A stretch of 15,002 bases of DNA, taken from Nitrososphaerota archaeon. GTDB taxonomy: Archaea; Thermoproteota; Nitrososphaeria; Nitrososphaerales; UBA57. Location of the stretch: the NCBI GenBank assembly GCA_022572285.1, contig JACZWF010000013.1, positions 1 through 15,002 on the forward strand, written 5' to 3'. The notes beneath the pieces were generated by a model. It worked only from the letters and a program-made list of their open reading frames with translations. It was not told where the DNA came from and ran no database searches. Below are positions 5,733-13,059 of this stretch, one piece after another; the stretch's first letter is position 1; each line of letters begins with the position of its first letter. A program made the translations under genes and the position numbers.

Positions 5733-8377
5733 AACATAGTCTGAATCTCATTTCTATAATGGTTCTGATGTCTTTGTTGATCATGCCACAGGGACTCAAC
5801 CTTGCGTACGGGATCGAAGAACCTGGCAGCTCACCCGGGGGAGCATTGACCATAACCTCTGGATCCTATGTTTTAGATTTTACATCTGCTTCCCATTGGT
5901 TCAAAATAGATCTTTTGCCAGGTGAGACGATCGAGATATTCCTCACGGTTCCTGATAATGCCGCATTGGATCTCTACCTACATTCTCCCCTGGTGGATGA
6001 ATCTGGGATTCTAGGTCGATTAGCCGCGTCCGAGCGGTGGAGATCTTCGGGCGGAACTGAAAGGATTCATTACGTAGCGGAGAAGCCCGGGTCACACTAC
6101 ATCAAGGTCGGCGGGGTAAAATCATCTGGAGGCCCAGCAACATATGAATTGAAGGTCTTCAAAACTAATTTTGGGGTTGTCGACACCTACTGGGGTGAGG
6201 GCACCTCAAGGATATCTGTCGAACAAGGTGATTCATCGGTTCCCCTTACAATAATCATTGATCACAAAGCCGATTATTCGATTGCCAGTCTGGAGGCCTC
6301 ACTCTCCCTAATACTTCCCTTTTCCAATGCAATAGATCCCGCCATGAGCAAGTCCTTCTATGGTAAACCAGTGGAGCCAGGGGAGACCGCGACGTTCGTC
6401 TTCGGTCTAGACATAGATCCTGACGCTCTTATTGGAATACATCACTTGACAATGATTGTCGACTACTACGTTTCGTCTGCTGAAGGCCTCATTCGTGCCA
6501 TCCCAGTTGAGATGACAGTCGATGTTCCTCTTCTTGGTACGCCCGAGTTGAGTGTTGAGTCTGATCAAGATCGTCTGGTCGCAGGTGAACCTAACAGCAT
6601 TTCATTACTCTTCACGAACTCGGGGACAGCCACTGCTACCACATTGGAAGCGGTTCTGACACCACCCTCCGGGATCACCATACTGGGTAGCGATAGACGA
6701 ATCAACTTGGGGTCAATAGCATCTGGCGAGACGATGTCCAAGACGATAGTACTCAGCGTCTCTGATTCCTTGGCCCTGTCAAACATTAATCTTGATATCT
6801 CGTTATCTTATCGGGACGGTTACGGGTTTGACCAAATAGCAACTCGAGCACTAGGCTTCAACGTAGTTCGCCCTGCGAACGTAAATCTGGATCTTGTAGT
6901 AGATTTCTCGACGCTGCAATCTGGATTCATCAATAACATCACGCTCTCAATTGGAAACATAGGAAGCAGATCGATAGAAGACCTAGAGGTCAAGCTCACT
7001 CTTCCAAACGGTGTGACGATGCTTAGCAGTGATGCTCAGACCTACATCAGGAGACTCGAAGGAGGCGCCAGCGCCCAAATCCCAATCTCGCTCTATCTCG
7101 CACCCTCCGATCAAGACTCGGTAATTCAGGTTCAATTCTCTCTCTCTTTTTATGACTCGCGTGGTACTTTCTACTCCCAAAGCAGGACTATAGGCTTCAT
7201 CACACTGGCCTGGGAGAGTCCAGTGATAGAGGTGTCTAGTGAAATCTCGACCCTTCTGCCAGGTGACATCAACACAGTGACGCTCACAATAAGGAATCTC
7301 GGTAACTCGCCAATCCATGACCTACTGGTGACGTTTTCTCCTCCATCTAGTATAGCGTTCATGGGAAGTGGAAATCCTTTCCATCTGGATAGATTGGATG
7401 GAGGCGACGAGGTTCAGATCTCTATTCTCCTTTACGTTTCGCCATCCATTGCGAGCTCGGTTATCCAGCTTCCTTCCTCCATCTCGTATCGTGATTCGCA
7501 ATCCATCCAATCTTCAAGTGCAGTGATCAGCTTTCTTGTCGCTCCAAAGGACTCTGTCTCTCCACTGACGATTTCCGTCGACTCCAACATTCTCAGAGGG
7601 GGGAATCAAGATAGCCCGACGATAACGATCAGAAATTCCGGCGAGGGTCAAATTACTTCCTTCGAGGTGAGCATCGAGCCCTCATCCCAGTCCCGTTCCG
7701 CACTAGCAATTGTCCCTGGAACTGAGAAATGGTCTTTCGAGTCCATAAGTCCTGATGGTGCAAAGACAATTACTCCCGAAATAATTGCTTCCTTAGGGTC
7801 CATTGATAGTCTGCAAGGCGTAACTCTGATGATTTCCTACATCGATGCACTGGGCAATTTGCATGAAGAGTCTAGAGACATAGGATTTTCGGTAAAGGGA
7901 GTCATCACAATCGACTTCCAGAATGAGCAAGCAAACCCATCGACTATCTCGCCAGGGGGAGAGTTTGACCTAACAGGGAATATACTGAATAAAGGTAACA
8001 CAGTGGCTCTTTATGCAACCATTACTCTCAGAGAGGATTCAAGGTTCCGGAGCTCTGGTGCAGGTCAATACATAGGCGACATAAACCCGAATACACCCCT
8101 CCCGTTTAGCATTTCCGTGACCGCCGAGAGTGCGATACCAGATGGGGTCTATCCCATCATAGTTGTACTCACATTTGAGGACAATTACGGCGAGGAATAT
8201 ACGGAAGAGATAGAGCTCCAAGTAAGAGTATCACCTTCTCGTGCTCCATTCTCTCAACAACCAGAACAGAATACAACACCACCCCCAGCTGTCAGAATTT
8301 TATTCTTGGGAGCTCTCGTTGCGTTAGTAGTGGGAGGCCTCTTCCTCACCGTAAGGGTATATAGATCGAGGGGCTAG
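5729..8377 (+). CDS. Large surface protein with CARDB/NEW3-like repeats and C-terminal anchor
   Basis: An 882-residue secreted, membrane-anchored protein of the COG1361 (S-layer-like/CARDB) kind. It has a signal sequence (about 1-29), a PPC-like beta domain (about 45-145) with PGETIEIFL and GSHYIKV motifs, a linker domain, and about five repeats of some 110 residues starting near 271, 384, 499, 613 and 725. Each repeat carries a G-x-x-N/S-x-[IV]-T-[IL]-x-[IL]-x-N-x-G core followed by a PP/PN-[GS]-[IV] turn and a G-x-[IL]-x-x-G loop, as in CARDB and NEW3 domains. A transmembrane helix at about 856-878 ends in a basic tail, so the bulk is outside. It begins inside the last codons of the ATPase gene and ends where the permease frame opens, so it is almost certainly a dedicated partner of this exporter, taking the place of an HlyD/MacA-type adaptor. 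Its ligand is unknown. Confidence 0.88.
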   Translation: MKHSLNLISIMVLMSLLIMPQGLNLAYGIEEPGSSPGGALTITSGSYVLDFTSASHWFKIDLLPGETIEIFLTVPDNAALDLYLHSPLVDESGILGRLAASERWRSSGGTERIHYVAEKPGSHYIKVGGVKSSGGPATYELKVFKTNFGVVDTYWGEGTSRISVEQGDSSVPLTIIIDHKADYSIASLEASLSLILPFSNAIDPAMSKSFYGKPVEPGETATFVFGLDIDPDALIGIHHLTMIVDYYVSSAEGLIRAIPVEMTVDVPLLGTPELSVESDQDRLVAGEPNSISLLFTNSGTATATTLEAVLTPPSGITILGSDRRINLGSIASGETMSKTIVLSVSDSLALSNINLDISLSYRDGYGFDQIATRALGFNVVRPANVNLDLVVDFSTLQSGFINNITLSIGNIGSRSIEDLEVKLTLPNGVTMLSSDAQTYIRRLEGGASAQIPISLYLAPSDQDSVIQVQFSLSFYDSRGTFYSQSRTIGFITLAWESPVIEVSSEISTLLPGDINTVTLTIRNLGNSPIHDLLVTFSPPSSIAFMGSGNPFHLDRLDGGDEVQISILLYVSPSIASSVIQLPSSISYRDSQSIQSSSAVISFLVAPKDSVSPLTISVDSNILRGGNQDSPTITIRNSGEGQITSFEVSIEPSSQSRSALAIVPGTEKWSFESISPDGAKTITPEIIASLGSIDSLQGVTLMISYIDALGNLHEESRDIGFSVKGVITIDFQNEQANPSTISPGGEFDLTGNILNKGNTVALYATITLREDSRFRSSGAGQYIGDINPNTPLPFSISVTAESAIPDGVYPIIVVLTFEDNYGEEYTEEIELQVRVSPSRAPFSQQPEQNTTPPPAVRILFLGALVALVVGGLFLTVRVYRSRG

Positions 8378-8379
8378 TC

Positions 8380-9669
8380 ATACTTCTACGAGATGTCTTT
8401 CGATTCGCCTTCAATGCTCTCCGGGACAGGAAGCTTAGGGCTGTCCTGACAATCATGGGCATAGCCATAGGACCTGCTGCCATAGTCTCTCTTCTGGGAG
8501 CGTCGCAGGGTTTCAGTAACAGTGTGACCGAACAATTCGACCGACTAGGGGTGACTACTATTCAGGTCATCACTTTCCGAGGTAACCTGGTAACCCAGCA
8601 GGATATTGAAGCTATTGAAGGGATACCCGAAGTAGGGGATACCATACCGTACTACAGTGTCAACGCAAACCTAGGGCAACCGACGCAAGTGATAGCGATA
8701 GACATCACTAAGCTCCAAGTGCTGTTCCAAGACATAGACATATCTCAAGGGAATCTTCCCGACAATTCAGCATTCACTTCAGCCGTGGTAGGTAGTGCTC
8801 TAGCAGATCCACCAGACGAAGAAATCTCTCCCATCTCCTTGAGCCAGGTAATCGCGGTCACGACTACGTTGCCGTCCCAGATCCGGGGAGTCCCGCCGCA
8901 GACCACTACAAGGGCGTTCCTTGTACAGGGGATTTTGACCGAGTTCGGTCAGGGGCTCTTCATCAGTCCAGATGATACCGTATTCGTCCCCCTAAGTGCG
9001 GGGCGACTTCTTACAGGCACACTTGACTACAATGGTTTATTTGTCATAGCCGCTAATCCTGAAGCGGTAAATGAGGTAGCCGAAGCCATCTCAGAGATCC
9101 TGGGAAACAATGTTAGAGTGATCACAATTTCGTCGATCCTATCTACCGTTGAAGGGATCACAAGCACTATCTCCACCTTGCTGGCATCCGTCGCCTCGAT
9201 ATCAATCGCCGTTGCGTTCATGGGTATCATGACAACGATGTTCACCTCGGTCAACGAGAGGACTAGAGAGATCGGCATCGCGAAGGCGCTGGGATACAGT
9301 AGCCGCACGGTCATGCAGTTCTTTCTTGCTGAAGCTGTTCTCGTCGGCTTTATCGGAGGAATCGTTGGAGCCGCGGCTGGTGTCGTACTCTCCAGTTTCT
9401 TGACATCATTCTTCGGAGGAGGATTGGGATTCCCTGGTGGCGGCGGCGGCTTTGGTCGCGGCGGGCCGGGCGGAGGTGGCGGCGGTGGCGGCGGAGGGGG
9501 AATCTTTGCTAGCTTATCGGAGACACCGGCAACTCTGACACCTGTCATAATACCAGAATTGTTGGTGGGAGCAATCCTCTTAGCTACCGCAGTTGGTGTA
9601 CTAGCAGGTCTAATCCCGGCCTGGAGGGCGTCTCGACTTACTCCCGTAGAAGCGCTTAGACATGAGTAG
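8380..9669 (+). CDS. MacB/FtsX-family ABC permease, non-canonical start likely
   Basis: A permease of the MacB/FtsX family. Numbering from 8380 it has TM1 (about 22-42), an extracellular MacB-core-type domain (about 43-260), TM2 (267-292) followed by the NERTREIGIAKALG coupling motif, TM3 (311-341), a Gly-rich segment (346-375), TM4 (391-417) and the family's closing AWRASRLTPVEALR motif. The first ATG, at 8455, would remove half of TM1. The 25 codons before it encode LLRDVFRFAFNALRDRKLRA, the conserved amphipathic N-terminus, with no ATG, GTG or TTG back to a TAG at 8362. An ATA at 8380, three bases after the previous stop, is placed where family members begin, so ATA initiation by coupling, or a base error in the sequence, is inferred. 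Annotation from 8455 would be conservative. Confidence 0.85.
   Translation: MLLRDVFRFAFNALRDRKLRAVLTIMGIAIGPAAIVSLLGASQGFSNSVTEQFDRLGVTTIQVITFRGNLVTQQDIEAIEGIPEVGDTIPYYSVNANLGQPTQVIAIDITKLQVLFQDIDISQGNLPDNSAFTSAVVGSALADPPDEEISPISLSQVIAVTTTLPSQIRGVPPQTTTRAFLVQGILTEFGQGLFISPDDTVFVPLSAGRLLTGTLDYNGLFVIAANPEAVNEVAEAISEILGNNVRVITISSILSTVEGITSTISTLLASVASISIAVAFMGIMTTMFTSVNERTREIGIAKALGYSSRTVMQFFLAEAVLVGFIGGIVGAAAGVVLSSFLTSFFGGGLGFPGGGGGFGRGGPGGGGGGGGGGGIFASLSETPATLTPVIIPELLVGAILLATAVGVLAGLIPAWRASRLTPVEALRHE
9415..9504 (+). repeat. Gly-rich low-complexity coding segment
   Basis: About 30 codons of mostly GGN encoding a run of glycines with a few Phe, Pro and Arg residues, between TM3 and TM4 of the permease. 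The plus-strand DNA is G-rich, with many GG and GGG runs that could form a G-quadruplex and slip during replication. It echoes the Gly/Pro loop of the ATPase. Confidence 0.8.
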
Positions 9670-9681
9670 AATCTAGAGTTC

Positions 9682-9687
9682 TTTTTT
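9682..9687 (+). terminator. Oligo-T terminator candidate for the exporter operon
   Basis: Six T residues beginning 13 bases after the permease stop, followed within 20 bases by a CG tract. This is a reasonable archaeal termination signal. Confidence 0.4.
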
Positions 9688-9701
9688 GGGAAAGCTGTTC
9701 A

Positions 9702-9710
9702 GCGCGCGCG
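9702..9710. repeat. Alternating CG tract 4 (9 bases)
   Basis: GCGCGCGCG, 33 bases after the permease stop and before the peroxiredoxin gene, with plus-strand genes on both sides. A further GGCGGCGCG patch follows at 9724-9732. From the tract, about 30 open plus-strand codons without a start run to a stop near 9801; not recognisable. Confidence 0.85.
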
Positions 9711-9828
9711 AGTACTCTAATACGGCGGCGCGAAGACATGTTGATTTCGGCCTCCTAATTTCTTATGGTATAGATTTGGAAATAATCGCGGCATATCCCT
9801 AAATGGTAGGCAACCTTTTGTATTAACC

Positions 9829-10326
9829 GTGGGCTTAAAAGTAGGTGACATTGCACCGGACTTCAAGTTAGAGTCCCAGACTGGAGGAGAGGTCTCACTC
9901 TCTCAATTCCGCGGTAGTAAGAATGTTGTTCTATACTTTTACCCCAAGGACGAGACCCCTGGATGCGTAAGGGAGGCCTGCACTTTTCGGGATAGCTACG
10001 AAGCCTTCAAGGAGGCAGGTGCGGAGGTTATCGGAGTGAGCTCAGACTCAACAGATTCCCATAGAAAATTCGCAGACCATCATAGTCTCTCCTTCTTACT
10101 ATTGAGCGATACAAGAGGCAGACTGAGGAAGGAATATGGAGTGCACTCCACCCTCGGTCTATTCGCTGGACGAGTCACTTACGTCATAGACAAGGAGGGC
10201 AGAGTCAGGCACATCTTCAATTCACAGATGCACCCAGAGAGACATGTGGATGAAGCGCGGAAGGTTCTTGAGGAGATTGAGGGGATCAGAAGGGACGGTG
10301 GGGGAGCTAGTCCAGCACTTGGATGA
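9829..10326 (+). CDS. bcp: Peroxiredoxin, BCP/PrxQ type
   Basis: A 165-residue atypical 2-Cys peroxiredoxin of the BCP/PrxQ class, near the usual 150-160 length. It has the thioredoxin-fold opening (GDIAPDFKLESQ), the active-site block YPKDETPGCVREACTFRD with peroxidatic Cys46 and resolving Cys51 five residues on, and the later VIGVSSD and TYVIDKEGRVRHIF strands. It reduces hydrogen peroxide and organic hydroperoxides in the cytoplasm with electrons from thioredoxin-like donors. The start is GTG at 9829; a weak AT-rich box near 9800-9805 would fit a leaderless message. It stands alone between two CG tracts. The C-terminal ten residues, Gly/Ala/Ser-rich, go beyond the domain. Confidence 0.95.
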   Translation: MGLKVGDIAPDFKLESQTGGEVSLSQFRGSKNVVLYFYPKDETPGCVREACTFRDSYEAFKEAGAEVIGVSSDSTDSHRKFADHHSLSFLLLSDTRGRLRKEYGVHSTLGLFAGRVTYVIDKEGRVRHIFNSQMHPERHVDEARKVLEEIEGIRRDGGGASPALG

Positions 10327-10347
10327 AGAACCGGATCGATTTGGCCA

Positions 10348-10358
10348 CGCGCGCGCGC
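10348..10358. repeat. Alternating CG tract 5 (11 bases)
   Basis: CGCGCGCGCGC, 21 bases after the peroxiredoxin stop, in the 98-base gap between converging genes. A change of coding strand occurs here. Confidence 0.9.
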
Positions 10359-10424
10359 TTAGTCACTATAATCCAAATGGGAGAACGTGCAACTCAAAAC
10401 ACCTAGACCCGTCAAAGTACTAGG

Positions 10425-11174
10425 TTATGACGAAGTACCCCTTTTGAAGTTTCTGAGGATCTTTAGGAGCGTCTTAAGATCCAAATTCAGTGTCTTGATA
10501 TCAGAGATAAAGTTTTTCAAATCTCCGGAACTAATCCCCAGTTTCTTCAATAACCGATCGATTGCTATGGCAATTTCGATCTTCTCATTGTCCAGTTTCG
10601 CTTGACGCAGGCGCTTCTCTCGATCAGTTTTCAATCTTGTTAATGACAGCCTCTCAGTAGAAATCTTCTGCCGGACTATTTTCAATTGCTCTTTTGCCTC
10701 TTTCAAATCCACTTTTTCTTTCTGCGCCTCTTTCAGAATCTCTTTATACGATAATCCAGTCTCCCTCTCAAGCGCTTCTAGTTTAAGGCCGTACTCTATG
10801 TATTCGTCTAAAGGAATATTGGCTTTCTGAAGTCTAACAATCATATTTACAAACGGCTTCAACTGTTCAAGGGAAATTCCTAGTTCCTCCATCTTGCGGA
10901 TATATCGAACTACCTCATTGCAGTCATCCGCAGTTAGCTTAAGGTTGCGCATCTCCATGCTCAAGCTACGAATCTCTCCTACAGTTTCACTCACGTTGTA
11001 GACTCTTGCCGCCCTTTCTAGAGATTCGTCGCTGAGGGTTTTAAACCTCTTGACTTCAATGCTTACCTGCGCCGTGCTGGCTTTTACTTTCTTCCCTATT
11101 CTTACTACCGTCACTCCCTCTAAATAGAGCTGGATTATCTTCTGCTGTTTCTCCTTAGAGATTCTTGGTGGCAT
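10425..11174 (-). CDS. Helix-turn-helix protein with long coiled-coil region
   Basis: A 249-residue protein. Residues about 1-45 form a homeodomain-like helix-turn-helix (ISKEKQQKIIQLYLEG-x-x-x-x-x-IGKKVKAS-x-AQVSIEVKRF), like the DNA-binding part of transposases and resolvases but with no catalytic domain after it. Most of the rest is charged helix, with a strong coiled coil at about 130-205 rich in Glu/Lys heptads and more helix to the end. The composition is more Lys/Ile-rich than the exporter genes. A dimeric or oligomeric DNA-binding protein is the simplest reading, as a regulator or a DNA-organising or segregation protein; the sequence does not choose. The ATG is preceded by a TATA-like box overlapping a tandem repeat array (11205-11261), which suggests autoregulation. 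Confidence 0.78.
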   Translation of the reverse strand: MPPRISKEKQQKIIQLYLEGVTVVRIGKKVKASTAQVSIEVKRFKTLSDESLERAARVYNVSETVGEIRSLSMEMRNLKLTADDCNEVVRYIRKMEELGISLEQLKPFVNMIVRLQKANIPLDEYIEYGLKLEALERETGLSYKEILKEAQKEKVDLKEAKEQLKIVRQKISTERLSLTRLKTDREKRLRQAKLDNEKIEIAIAIDRLLKKLGISSGDLKNFISDIKTLNLDLKTLLKILRNFKRGTSS

Positions 11175-11195
11175 CTCTGCAGTAACTCTGGTATC

Positions 11196-11203
11196 AAGTA
11201 TTT
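11196..11203 (-). promoter_or_regulatory. TATA-like element for the HTH coiled-coil gene
   Basis: Reads AAATACTT on the minus strand, centred about 26 bases before the ATG at 11174. It abuts the first tandem repeat, so a bound protein there should block the promoter. Confidence 0.45.
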
Positions 11204-11204
11204 C

Positions 11205-11261
11205 AGATGTTTTAGATGTTTCTATATGTTTCAGATGATCCTAGATGTTTCAGATGTTTCA
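11205..11261. repeat. Tandem AGATG(TTTC) array, three 19-base units
   Basis: AGATG-type cores begin at 11205, 11214, 11224 (ATATG), 11233, 11243 and 11252, so spacing alternates 9, 10, 9, 10, 9. The array is best read as three 19-base units, each of two half-repeats close to AGATGTTTC, with one degenerate copy in the middle unit. It lies immediately upstream of the HTH gene start. Near-helical spacing places successive cores on almost the same face of DNA, as for cooperative operator or iteron sites. Confidence 0.8.
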
Positions 11262-11314
11262 TAGAAAAGTTTTTGATAACAAACAATTTTGTTCCACAAA
11301 AGTCAACCGAATTG

Positions 11315-11390
11315 CAACTAGTTGGAATTTTTGCAAATTTCCAATGTAACGCCTATTGTCAGGTGGCCAGCATGGTTGCAACTATAAAAT
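11315..11390 (+). promoter_or_regulatory. Palindrome-rich AT-rich region with strong TATA box
   Basis: CAACTAGTTG (11315-11324) is a perfect palindrome. TTGGAA (11322-11327) and TTCCAA (11339-11344) flank TTTGCAAA (11330-11337), forming a 23-base near-palindrome. GTTGCAAC (11375-11382) directly abuts TATAAAAT (11383-11390), the best TATA box in the window, where the BRE element would lie. This looks like a controlled plus-strand promoter firing at about 11408-11413. Confidence 0.5.
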
Positions 11391-11407
11391 CTGACACCCT
11401 GAAAAAA

Positions 11408-11491
11408 ATGGAAAAACCTCGTAAAACCTCAAAAAAGCAGATTTTTTCATCCTTTTCTGAAAAAATGGTATGTGATGGTGTTGCATTGTGA
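11408..11491 (+). CDS. Possible leaderless mini-ORF
   Basis: A 27-residue frame (starts MEKPRKTSKK, basic N-terminus) whose ATG lies about 22 bases after the centre of a strong TATAAAAT box. The start therefore falls at or just before the predicted transcription start, slightly close for a leaderless gene. An AAAAAA/TTTTTT hairpin lies within it. No family is recognisable. The promoter may instead drive a small RNA. Confidence 0.25.
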   Translation: MEKPRKTSKKQIFSSFSEKMVCDGVAL

Positions 11492-11542
11492 AGCTTGTCT
11501 AGGAGATCCTTTGGTTTGATCATCTACTCGAGCTGGCAATTA

Positions 11543-11764
11543 TCAATCGTCGCCAACCAATTTCTGTAGTACAGACCAGGCTTCACCGTAGACGATCTCC
11601 GCCCCTCCCTTCGTCTTCTCGATCGAATCGAAATATCTCTTAGCCACTTTGGATTTTACCCGGTTACAAAGGGTCATGAATTCTACCGGTTTCATTTCCA
11701 CGGAGTTCTCGTCTATCAAGTCCTTCGGGTGTGTTTCGGCTTCATGGTCAACGGCGCCGAATTT
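11543..11764 (-). pseudogene. 3' remnant of an unidentified gene, cut at a CG tract
   Basis: The minus strand from the CG tract to TGA encodes 73 residues with well-mixed, protein-like composition: an acidic start (AVDHEAETHPKDLIDENS), a helix-forming middle (VEFMTLCNRVKSKVAKRYF) and an amphipathic end (AWSVLQKLVG). No start codon lies near the beginning; the first in-frame candidates are TTG, GTG and ATG 15-24 codons in. Upstream the frame is open through both CG tracts to a TGA near 11898, but with no start and poorer composition, so I take the tract as the truncation point. I do not recognise the family. A short gene of about 50 codons from the internal ATG is the alternative. Confidence 0.45.
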
Positions 11765-11775
11765 CGCGCGCGCGC
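11765..11775. repeat. Alternating CG tract 6 (11 bases)
   Basis: CGCGCGCGCGC at the 5' edge of the minus-strand remnant, only 53 bases from the next tract. The 53 bases between (11776-11828) hold nothing I can identify. Confidence 0.9.
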
Positions 11776-11828
11776 TACCCTGATGAAGCTCTCGTGTTAA
11801 GACGTCGTGGGCCAGATTGCCGGAAGAA

Positions 11829-11840
11829 GCGCGCGCGCGC
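11829..11840. repeat. Alternating CG tract 7 (12 bases)
   Basis: GCGCGCGCGCGC, with tract 6 forming a closely spaced pair between a minus-strand block and a plus-strand block. Joint longest in the window. Confidence 0.9.
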
Positions 11841-11957
11841 TCAATTGTACAATCGCCCTTCTCCCCACCTACTGGCGCTCGCAGTTTCGGTCACCGAACC
11901 AAGCGATACCATATTACTAACATCGATATATCAAACCACCGAACCACGCACAATATG

Positions 11958-11966
11958 TATTTATAC
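11958..11966 (+). promoter_or_regulatory. TATA box of the TPR-like membrane protein gene
   Basis: TATTTATAC centred about 35 bases before the ATG at 11997, giving a leader near ten bases. A purine-rich GGGAGGG lies between but too far from the ATG to act as a normal ribosome site. Confidence 0.5.
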
Positions 11967-11996
11967 TAAAGGGAGGGTTTCGAACGTATCTGCTTC

Positions 11997-12887
11997 ATGT
12001 CGAACTCGAATAAGGCAAATGAGGCAAAAGACGAATCGAAAAAGAAACCGGGCAGAAATGGTCTAAAGGCTCTTCTGTACTCAGACATTCAAAACCTAAT
12101 AGGCTTCATCGTAGTGGTTTTGGGCATTATAGTGATTTTAGCTGCCCTGATTCTGGGAGTTTTAGTACCGTCTGCATCACAAACCACGCAGTCAGTATTA
12201 CAAATCATGAGCGGCGCCTTGCTCGCTGTAATAGGTTTCTATTTTGGTAAGAGTGGTACCGATAAAGCCGAGAAGAGAGCAGAGACCGAAGCTGAAGAAC
12301 GCAAGGCCGCGACTAGTATGGTTGGCGAGATGCAAAGTAAGATTGCCAATGTGGAACAGACTAAGAGTAAAATGATCGAAGACCAAAAAGAAGATGAAGA
12401 GGCAGCTCGTCTGGCGGGGGAGGCATTGGAATTACACTACAGAGACCGATTTAGCCAAGCAGAAGAGAAATACTCGGAAGCAATAGCCCGGGCAAAGTCA
12501 CCTACACTGAAGGCCAGAACAGAAACTAATCATGCTTTTCTGCTACTAGACTCTGACCGTCCACAATACGACAGGGTTTCGGGGATACTTGAAAATGCTA
12601 CGGGAGCTCTCAGTAACCTAACTGGAACGGACAACAAGTGGTGGGTCAAACTTGCATCCCTTGGAGAGGCTGTAGCTAAATCTCGGCTTAACAAGGGAGA
12701 TCAAGCGTCGCAATTATTGAACGGCATCGGAGATGATATCGAGAACTTCAAGTATCTTTTTGATGAAAAGAATCTAAACATTGAAGATGCTAAACACCTC
12801 CGTAAGCTAAGAAATCTAAGTGAACCAGTTATTGAATTTCTAGATTCGATAGCAAATCAGGGTAAACGAAGCCGAGGCTCATCTTAA
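11997..12887 (+). CDS. Membrane-anchored coiled-coil protein with TPR-like domain
   Basis: A 296-residue protein. A basic cytoplasmic N-terminus (1-30) is followed by a helical hairpin in the membrane (about 34-57 and 67-84), then a charged coiled coil (88-140) and a mainly helical cytoplasmic C-terminal domain. The segment LELHYRDRFSQAEEKYSEAI (about 143-162) has the small/large residue pattern of a TPR motif, and later helices could continue the array. With two helices, both ends lie on the same side, probably the cytoplasm. TPR-like domains bind other proteins; the partner is not evident, and no neighbour is obviously linked. The ATG is supported by the TATA box at 11958-11966. No signs of disruption. 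Confidence 0.8.
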   Translation: MSNSNKANEAKDESKKKPGRNGLKALLYSDIQNLIGFIVVVLGIIVILAALILGVLVPSASQTTQSVLQIMSGALLAVIGFYFGKSGTDKAEKRAETEAEERKAATSMVGEMQSKIANVEQTKSKMIEDQKEDEEAARLAGEALELHYRDRFSQAEEKYSEAIARAKSPTLKARTETNHAFLLLDSDRPQYDRVSGILENATGALSNLTGTDNKWWVKLASLGEAVAKSRLNKGDQASQLLNGIGDDIENFKYLFDEKNLNIEDAKHLRKLRNLSEPVIEFLDSIANQGKRSRGSS

Positions 12888-12972
12888 CCAATCAACCAAG
12901 AAGTATTGTGATGAAGAGGTTAATTCGCATATACCGCCCCCACCCTCGGGGGCTCAGAGAACTCGGTCAGTT

Positions 12973-12983
12973 GCGCGCGCGCG
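12973..12983. repeat. Alternating CG tract 8 (11 bases)
   Basis: GCGCGCGCGCG, 85 bases after the TPR-like gene. Coding-like sequence in frame with the hypothetical gene at 13060 begins directly on its right side. Confidence 0.9.
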
Positions 12984-13059
12984 TCCCGCAATCTATGTAC
13001 AGGCCATTGCGGATAATTCTAGCGAGCCCATCAGCGGTCTCAAGATTAGTTTCTCCTCT

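Noticed and set aside
9027..9548. Long minus-strand open frame with a polyproline run
   Set aside because: It is the reverse complement of the Gly-rich permease segment; the plus frame has clear MacB/FtsX motifs.
11205..11261. CRISPR-like array
   Set aside because: The units are only 19 bases, directly abutting with no unique spacers; an operator or iteron array fits better.
11731..12066. Arg-rich plus-strand frame spanning two CG tracts
   Set aside because: It overlaps the start of the well-supported membrane protein gene at 11997 and owes its openness to the tracts, which contain no stop codons.
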